Positions 57,101-64,000 of a stretch of 64,000 bases of DNA are shown here, one piece after another (within the stretch, counting starts at the first letter, position 1; each line of letters starts with the position of its first letter). The DNA is from Pseudocercospora fijiensis CIRAD86 (lineage: Eukaryota; Ascomycota; Dothideomycetes; Mycosphaerellales; Mycosphaerellaceae): contig NW_006921539.1 of NCBI RefSeq assembly GCF_000340215.1, positions 250,471 to 314,470 of the forward strand, given 5' to 3'. Under the pieces are notes generated by a model. That model was not told where the DNA came from. It saw only the letters and a list, made by a program, of their open reading frames with translations, and did not search any database. The position numbers and the translations under genes were made by a program.

Positions 57101-58360
57101 CCGCGCCTAATATTAATAACTACTACTATAGGTACAAATTGGCGATGCGACTCGATAACCGACTTAGGGTGCAAGTCGGCAAGCCTATATATTAGGAAGC
57201 GACCTAGACTACCGCTCTGCCCTTTAAATTAGCGATGCGACTCGACAACCGACTAGCTATCCGACTTAGTCCGGCTTAGGTTGCTAATCGGCAAACCGAC
57301 GTATTAGGAAGCTACCTAACCTACCGCCCTACCCTTCCTATCCCCTCTTACTATATATCTATATAGTATGTTTCCCTATATTCCGTTACTACCTTCTTTG
57401 CGTATCGAGCATAATATTATTATATGCCTATTGTTTTCGTAATAGAAACGCAACCTTTTTACGCAATTGCTCTAACTCTAGTACTAACCGCTCTACCTCG
57501 TCTTACAGTTCTTTATTCGTCTTCTATCGCATAAATAGCGGCGGTCTATTCTTACGGATATATAGCGCTGCCCTACCCGAGATTCGAATGCTTCGTTTAA
57601 TCTATCTAACCGGGTCCTCTACGTTAGGAAAGGCTAACTAGCTACTGCGTTTGTCGACTCGATTAAGTACTAACGACTTAACCGCGTACTGCGATTCTTA
57701 ACTGTCCTTTACCTTATCTATATTATCGAAGTTCCCTATCGTTCTAGTGTTAAGTAGAACATACATAGTATAGACCCTAGGCTAGTAAATCGAATACAGT
57801 CGACTAGGTTACGTAGTATAGGCGATCGGTTAAACAACCCCGTAACCGTAGCTAGAGCGATTAGCAACTAGCGCGCTAGCTAGAACTATACTCGGCGCTA
57901 CGACACTATTTACTATATAGCGCTACTATTATACGTACGGAGCTAGACTATAGTTAGGGCAAAGGCGTAGATAAGGTTAACCTCGAGATAAGAACTACGC
58001 CGGCGATAAGGAGTATCGCGAGGAGGACGCTACGGCTACGGCTATCGCGGGCCTCTAGTAGAATAAGAAGCTAAACCCTATCTACTACTCGGCGCCGCTA
58101 TTATACTACGGAGTAAGATTATAGCTAGGGCAAAGGCGTAGGTAAAGTTAAGCTCGAGACACGAACTACGGCTACGGCTATCGCGGGCCTCTAGTAGAAC
58201 AAGAACCTAAACCCTATCTACTACGCGGCGCCGCTATTATACTGCGGAGCTAGATTACAGCTAGGTTAAAGGCGGCAAGAGTATCGCGGGAGGATAACCG
58301 AGTCGCCTAACTTACTCTCGGAGTATCCTATAACTATACCTTTATTATTCTCGCTATATA
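57101..58360. other. RIP-mutated repeats, including near-duplicate segments
   Basis: Two related segments start AATTGGCGATGCGACTCG (57138) and AATTAGCGATGCGACTCG (57228). Further on, a unit with CTACGGCTATCGCGGGCCTC, then CTAAACCCTATCTACTAC, then GCGCCGCTATTATACT recurs near 58035 and 58160, with partial copies near 57890 and 58230. On the minus strand at about 57430-57700 there is a coiled-coil-like decayed frame (LQDEVERLVLELEQLRKKVA with one stop passed over). No known family. Confidence 0.5.
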
Positions 58361-58416
58361 TTGCTCCGACGTATACAACCTAGCGTAATACCGTTAGGTT
58401 GTATACGTCGGAGCAA
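58361..58416. repeat. 56-bp near-perfect palindrome
   Basis: Arms TTGCTCCGACGTATACAACC TA (58361-58382) and its exact reverse complement (58395-58416) are separated by 12 nt that are themselves mostly complementary. The right arm is also the start of the duplicated segment beside the gap. Confidence 0.85.
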
Positions 58417-58669
58417 AAGCCGTTTAGAGTCAAGGTTAGGCCTATTATCGGCTTCGCGAAGGCTACTAACAAGATCTAGGTTTAGCGTTTTAGCAATACT
58501 AACTAGGTTAGATTCCGCCTTGCCGACTGTAGTATCCCGAATGCTATAACGCGACAGATTACTATAAATAATTACTTCCGTTAATACTACGGAATTACCC
58601 TTAGACACCTAGATCGTCCGGTACTTAACGTTATATACGCGCTAATCCCTAGTACCTACCTGCCGAGCT
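58397..58669. repeat. Duplicated segment, copy left of the assembly gap
   Basis: Matches 58894-59167 almost base for base, with a one-base length difference (GTTATATACG against GTTAGTATACG). It ends exactly at the run of Ns. Confidence 0.9.
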
Positions 58670-58769
58670 NNNNNNNNNNNNNNNNNNNNNNNNNNNNNNN
58701 NNNNNNNNNNNNNNNNNNNNNNNNNNNNNNNNNNNNNNNNNNNNNNNNNNNNNNNNNNNNNNNNNNNNN
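58670..58769. other. Assembly gap of 100 N
   Basis: Exactly 100 unknown bases, the conventional size for a gap of unknown length, between two copies of the same 273-bp segment. Confidence 0.99.
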
Positions 58770-58893
58770 AATAAGGAGAGGGGCGAATCTAGGCTGGACG
58801 CCCGAGAGCTTCTCTTTCGAGCCCCTAAGCTTCCTTATAGCCCTCTAGCCGAATAAACGGTCCCTTATTATCTAACCTAACGGCATTACGCTA

Positions 58894-59167
58894 GGTTGTA
58901 TACGTCGGAGCAAAAGCCGTTTAGAGTCAAGGTTAGGCCTATTATCGGCTTCGCGAAGGCTACTAACAAGATCTAGGTTTAGCGTTTTAGCAATACTAAC
59001 TAGGTTAGATTCCGCCTTGCCGACTGTAGTATCCCGAATGCTATAACGCGACAGATTACTATAAATAATTACTTCCGTTAATACTACGGAATTACCCTTA
59101 GACACCTAGATCGTCCGGTACTTAACGTTAGTATACGCGCTAATCCCTAGTACCTACCTGCCGAGCT
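58894..59167. repeat. Duplicated segment, copy right of the assembly gap
   Basis: Second copy of 58397-58669, continuing beyond it into GTATACAATCC, where the left copy is cut off by the gap. Confidence 0.9.
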
Positions 59168-60223
59168 GTATACAATCCGTACTAATAAGCCTTATCGACG
59201 CCTACTTAGAGGCGACTAGACTTCTAAGATGCTTAAATTCGCAGCTATATTTCCAAACCTCGATGCTATATCTATTACCGGAACTCCTAGTACTAGGCTT
59301 AGAAATAGTCCGCGGCTCTTCCGTCTTACCGATCCTACTAGTAATTATTAGTTAACTCCCGTAAAGCTATTTAGCTTCTCGGTAGGTACTAGCATAATTA
59401 TAGTGCCCGGCCGTATCCTAGATACTCCTCGCATAGGCTATAATTCGAATTCGAAACCTAGTACACTATAGAAGGACTGCTAGAACTTGTAGAGCGTTAA
59501 GTTTACTAGACCTAGAAAATTTAACAAGTAGTCGGTCCTAGTTACTAACCGTAAGAGCAATCGAGGTAGTACACTATATAGTAACCTAGGTAGTCCTAAA
59601 AAGGCCTTTACAAAGCTCTACGGTAGCAAAGAGAAGTATCCGAAGATAACCGTAATTATCGTTAGTAAGCGTTACTACACTCGTTTCTACCCGACTCGTA
59701 GGCAGGATACACATAATAACTGTTAGAACCCACTCGTAGGTATAGTCGTCGACTATAGTGTCGCCGATAAGATCTATATAGGGTCGGGCTATAGGTATAT
59801 TTAGGACTTTAAGGCACAGCACGACCCGCTTACTACGTAGTTACTAAGGACGAAATCAAGTTTAAGGCGGATAAACTTTAGCAATTTACACACTACCTCT
59901 GCTACCTCTTTAGCTGTACGATAAAGGCTATATCTATCTGCCTACTAGCATACTACGCAGACCTTCTTTGCGAGCGTGGCCGTGCCTATTTGTTTAGCGT
60001 CCTAGCTAAGAGCTATAGCAGCAATTCTTCAGTCTTTAACGCCGGACAAGAGTAGTCTCGTCTAGAGGATAAAGAAGAAGAAGAAGAAGAATTCAATATT
60101 AGGAGAATAAACTTTAGCAATTTATATACTACTACTGCTATATCTTCAGCTATACGACTAAGGCCGTGTTTACCTATGCTAGATATGCGCCTTAGCAATC
60201 TAGCGCCCAGACTCGATATAAAC
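59168..60223. other. RIP-mutated sequence with unidentified decayed frames
   Basis: A plus-strand frame near 59790-60010 reads FKAQHDPLTTQLLRTKSSLR, then RINFSNLHTTSATSLAVRLR, then PYLSAY, with TAG stops. A partly repeated segment (AAACTTTAGCAATTTA near 59874 and 60110) indicates an internal duplication. A GAAGAAGAAGAAGAA run lies at about 60073-60091. I recognise no family. Confidence 0.4.
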
Positions 60224-60429
60224 CTAATAACGCCGTAGGCTCGGATCTAGTACCGGCATATTGAAAGGGCGTACAAGGCTGCAATTATTATTAGGTAGCT
60301 AATCCCTTCGTTATAGGCGAAGGCAAATAGCTCCACCTATAACGAAGAGGTTAGCTGCTTAATAATAATTGCAGCCTTATATACCCTTTTAATATACTGG
60401 TACTAGATCCGAGCCTACGGCGTTGTTAG
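60224..60429. repeat. 206-bp foldback element with 94-bp arms
   Basis: Arms 60224-60317 and 60336-60429 are inverted copies with an 18-nt loop. The ends are CTAATAACGCCGTAGGC and its complement. Differences between arms are mostly transitions. No coding capacity; MITE-like. Confidence 0.85.
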
Positions 60430-60522
60430 CCTCGACCTTCGTTAACTACGGTATAACTACGACGGCGACGAAAATCCTATAGTACGTCTACCGAGAATTA
60501 CAACGAGATGCTATAAAAGACA

Positions 60523-61202
60523 AGAAACTATATAGCGGGACCTAAAGTAGTACGGAACTCGTACGAGTCGAGACTAATTAGGCTATCCGCCGCGAGTCGG
60601 TAGCAGTAATAGTAGCAATAGGATATAGATCTAGTAGCCGAGAGGCTAGATAGGACAAGGAAACTAGATAGCGGGAAGTAAAGCAGTACGGAACTCGTAC
60701 GACTCTAGGCCGAGTAGGGTATCCGCCGCGAGTCGGTAGTAGTAACAGTAGCAATAGGATATAGATCTAGTAGCCGGGAGGCTAGATAAGATAAGGAAAC
60801 TAGATAGCGGGAAGTGAAGCAGTACGGAACTTATGCGACTCTAGGCCGAGTAGGGTATCCGCCGCAAGTCGGTAGCAGTAATAGTAGTAATAGGATATAG
60901 ATCTAGTAGCCGGGAGGCTAGATAAGACAAGGAAACTAGATAGCGGGAAGTAAAGCAGTACGGAACTTATACGACTCTAGGCCGAGTAGGGCATCCGTAG
61001 TAAGTCGGTAGTAGTAATAGTAGCAATAGGATATAGATCTAGTAGCCGGGAGGCTAGATCAGATAAGGAAACTAGATATCGGAAAGTTAAGCAGTGCGGA
61101 ACTTATACGAATCGAGGCTAAGTAGGCTATCTATAGCGAGTCGGTAGCAGTAGCAGTAGCAGTAGAATGCTAGGATAGTAGCTAGGACAATAATTTCAAC
61201 TA
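60523..61202. repeat. 136-bp tandem array, five copies
   Basis: Unit starts GGAAACTAGATAGCGGGAAG and recurs at 60523, 60659, 60795, 60931 and 61067, exactly 136 bp apart, each with CAGTACGGAACT and GATATAGATCTAGTAGCCG. Since 136 is not a multiple of three, it is not a repeated protein domain. Differences between copies are mostly transitions. Confidence 0.92.
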
Positions 61203-64000
61203 GTAGTAGCTAAACTCTTCGGCACTGCATTAATCTATATTAAGGCCTATCGCGATAAAATGTATAGGCATACGTATCTATACTCAAATTAGTCGCTATA
61301 TATACCGGAATGTTTCAAGTTACTTCTAGGTAATTCGACAATCCGCGAAGGCGTAGTTGCCGCTAGTATATAGGATATAGGTTAGTCTAGCGCCAACCGA
61401 GCGTCTAATACGAAGACGGTAATACTAGAAAATAGCATCGTAATATAGCAGGATATAAGTTTAATATATTAATAGTATTACCGAAAAGTGTAGGCTAACT
61501 CTAAGATGCCGAGTCGTAGTATTAATCCGCCCCTAAATTATCAATCGACCCCGAACTTAGCAACCCTATATATAAATAATACATATGTCTATACTAGACT
61601 AGCAGTGCTCGTACGCTATCCTGCGATAGCATATAATACTGCCTTAAGCCGACCGTAGCAAACGTTTATCGTGCTACTTAGAGTTAGCGGTAGCTAAACA
61701 TTCGAGTTATAGTAAAACGTACTTCTCTAGACACTATCGATATACTGCTTATCTACGCCGCGGACTAAAGCAATAGCACGATCCTTACTAGCGTCCTAGT
61801 CTAACACACTGCCGTCCGGAAACATAATATAGTCGGCGAGCTTAGTGTTAGCTAGAACTAGATCGCATAGGAGGTATGCAAACTAGTCTTCTAGGTACGA
61901 GCGATCGAGTAGCAAATCCTTGTTAGCGAACTAGCCTATAAAATGGAAAGAGGCACTAGTAGTAGTATAATTGCTACCGACTAGAAAACAGTAGACGCGA
62001 GCATTATTACCCTCCCCGGCCTACTAGTATAGAAAGCCGATTAACTCTAGGTTATAACCTATAATATCCTATTAAGTATAGGCGAGCGAGTAGGTAATAC
62101 CCGGCTAAAGCACCTATATCGACACGATTAGCTCTAGATCTCGCTACGTCGAAGATATAGTCTAGTATAAGGGCAATTCGACCCCGACCGGAAACACACC
62201 TAGCCGACCTTAATACCTAGAACCCTAAAGCGGGTTAGAGCCGCGGGCTCTAGCTAATAGAATAGTGCTATTAGCTAGGGAGCGGATAACTAGCGTACTA
62301 TCCCTAGAGCGACGCGAGACCCGATACTTAGCTACGCTAGAGGTTGAGACATAGGTTAATATTAATAAGTCGGCGTATAGGTCTGTATAATAGCGTGTGT
62401 GTAATAGCGTGTATATAATAGCGTGTATATAAAAATCAAATAGAGTCGACAGGATAAGGCTTTATACTTCTATCTAATAGGCGCACCGACAGGGTAGTCG
62501 TAACTACTACGAGTCTTAGAGGCCTTAGATTTGATATAAACCGCTTATTAGATGCCGCCTTAAACGACGTCGTTACTAAGTCGGCTAAGCAATACTTACT
62601 AGCAGTTACTCGAGCGCTATTCGTTTACTTTACTTAGGAATACAACCTAGCTATAACATAACTAGAGCAAGCCTTAGTAGTACCGGGCGAATTTAACGTA
62701 ATTAATAATGCTACGGCGCAGTATTAAACCGGAGCAATGCTACTCCTATACGTATACAGAATTGAATATGTACAACGCATTTTACGGTATAATATACAGG
62801 CCTTAAGGCGTTAGAAGTAACGTAGAAGTCTAGTCGAAGTGTAGTACGGTCGTTTATATTTAGTATTGATTTTCCGATTAGTCCTAACTAGTAGCCGAGT
62901 CGGACGGCGAGTCGGTACACAAATTAGTATTCAAATATTATCGCAAGAGGCGCTAGTAGAGTGACATTAAGTTAGTATAATCGAACGGGATAAATCCGAG
63001 ATTTTGCCGAATCCGCGGGCTACGAATCGACATCGAGTCGGACCCCGACTTATACCTAACTTCGTAGTAGTAGAGCCTTAGTAACTTCGTATACGTCGAT
63101 ATACGGCAACCCTATAGTAGCTATAGCACTAGCGCCTATCATCGAAAGCTAACTATATATATAGTAATGTCTTACTACATCGAATGCGGGTTATATAACC
63201 GGCTACTTAAAAGCTCCTACGGCTATAAGCAATATAGAAACAAGTACGAGAAACGCGTCGTACTAAAAGAATTTGCCGAGTACGATTCTACTATAAACAA
63301 TACCGCGAAGCGAGCCCGACTTGACTTATATACGATCTAAGGTAGTAACTAGAGCGCCGAACAAGCCGACGACAGATCGATACTAGAAGGCATATAGCAA
63401 GACGTAAATAAAGAAGGCATAATAGAAGCTGTTCTAGCAACGACATTAACGCTAATAGTACTAGCGCTATAGGAAGACAAGGGAAGTATAGATAGCATTA
63501 AATAGGATAGATATCTTGAATTACCGGAATTCGATATATAGGATAGCCTAGCGGACGAAGACGAAATAGAAAGCGTATAGGCAACTGCCGCCGGAACGAT
63601 AATAACGCTAGGAAGCTAGAAGTTAATAAGATTACGGCTAATACTAAAAGGCTACCGTACCGCGGATAATATCGATGTATTTACCGAATATACTAGCCGT
63701 GCCGCTAGCAAGCCTATAGCTAGGTATAGCATAATTACAGTTTAGTATAGTAGAGTAAATACAAGCGCCTAATCTATAAGCAGCGTTGAAATACGAATAT
63801 AAGATACTTCGGGCGAGTACGGAACATTTAAGTTACTGTTCGATATAAGCTTTACGCAATTCTTAAAGAGAGAGAGAATATCCGGATATGCAATTGCGAG
63901 GCTTTTCGAAGACGAGAGGCTAGTACTACTATACGATCTACTAAGCTAGAAAAGTATAAAGGCTATAACGTCGAAACTGCGAGCCGGCGGTATACTACTA
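61203..64000. other. RIP-mutated sequence with unidentified decayed frames to the window end
   Basis: On the minus strand at about 61600-62000 a frame reads KLADYIMFPDGSVLD-DASKD, then RAIALVRGVDKQYIDSV. On the plus strand at about 63240-63960 another reads VVLKEFAEYDSTINNTAKRA, then LPEFDI-DSLADEDEIESV, then YGTFKLLFDISFTQFLKRER. The latter runs to the window end and may continue. TGTGTGTAATAGCG-type short repeats lie at 62393-62430. I recognise neither protein. Confidence 0.4.

Noticed and set aside
60523..61202. CRISPR-like array
   Set aside because: Units are contiguous 136-bp tandem copies without unique spacers, in a fungal genome.
1..64000. tRNA or rRNA genes
   Set aside because: I looked for A- and B-box/T-loop patterns and rRNA cores by eye and saw none I could support.

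Overview
This window comes from a filamentous ascomycete (Pezizomycotina, probably a Dothideomycete or a close relative). The evidence is short GT-AG introns of 48-135 nt with CTAAC/CTGAC-type branch sites, a recognisable CreA repressor, fungal-type permease and F-box genes, and long AT-rich blocks carrying the marks of repeat-induced point mutation (RIP). In those blocks TpA is very common, CpA/TpG is depleted, and Gln/Trp codons have become in-frame TAG/TAA. The sequence alternates between gene islands of normal composition and RIP-mutated transposon blocks. Some block borders fall exactly on transposon ends.

Layout: about 300-2720 holds a dead Tc1/mariner-like transposon. About 2.7-22.2 kb is a gene island: creA (5855-7405), an ECM11-domain gene divergent from an F-box gene (8716-11798), L-rhamnose mutarotase converging on a DhaK-only dihydroxyacetone-kinase-like gene (12287-13967), a broken purine permease (14372-15870), a small dsRNA-binding-fold protein (16365-16806) and a conserved fungal protein of unknown function (18609-20156). 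At 22271-32247 lies a PIF/Harbinger transposon with TTA target duplication and matching inverted ends. It is split by a complete 6.3 kb Ty3/Gypsy chromovirus with 172-bp LTRs and a GATAT target duplication. A second small island (32.3-37.0 kb) has an AT-hook protein divergent from a leukotriene-A4-hydrolase-type aminopeptidase.

From 37.1 kb to the end everything is RIP-mutated repeat. The most remarkable object is a 9574-bp hAT-type transposon (39571-49144). It has a perfect 8-bp target duplication (GTCTCGTT) and inverted ends TAGACCCCG...CGGGGTCTA. Besides a hAT transposase it carries two different histone H3-fold genes (45260-45853 and 47170-47880) and two unidentified reading frames. Several of its introns, including one in the transposase and one in a histone gene whose splice junctions are fixed by protein homology, contain tandem TAGCCGGC-type repeats. 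The hAT element sits inside a large minus-strand reading frame that is divergent from a SNF2-like helicase pseudogene (about 52.6-57.1 kb). The rest, to 64 kb, has foldback repeats, a 136-bp tandem array, a 100-N gap flanked by duplicated sequence, and unidentified degenerate reading frames.

The host genes cover ordinary functions: carbon repression, sugar metabolism, purine uptake (lost), meiosis-type and ubiquitin-type factors, and a peptidase. They do not form an evident cluster, except that rhamnose mutarotase and the DhaK-like gene are a tight convergent pair. All calls rest on reading the sequence and remembered family motifs; no database search was possible.
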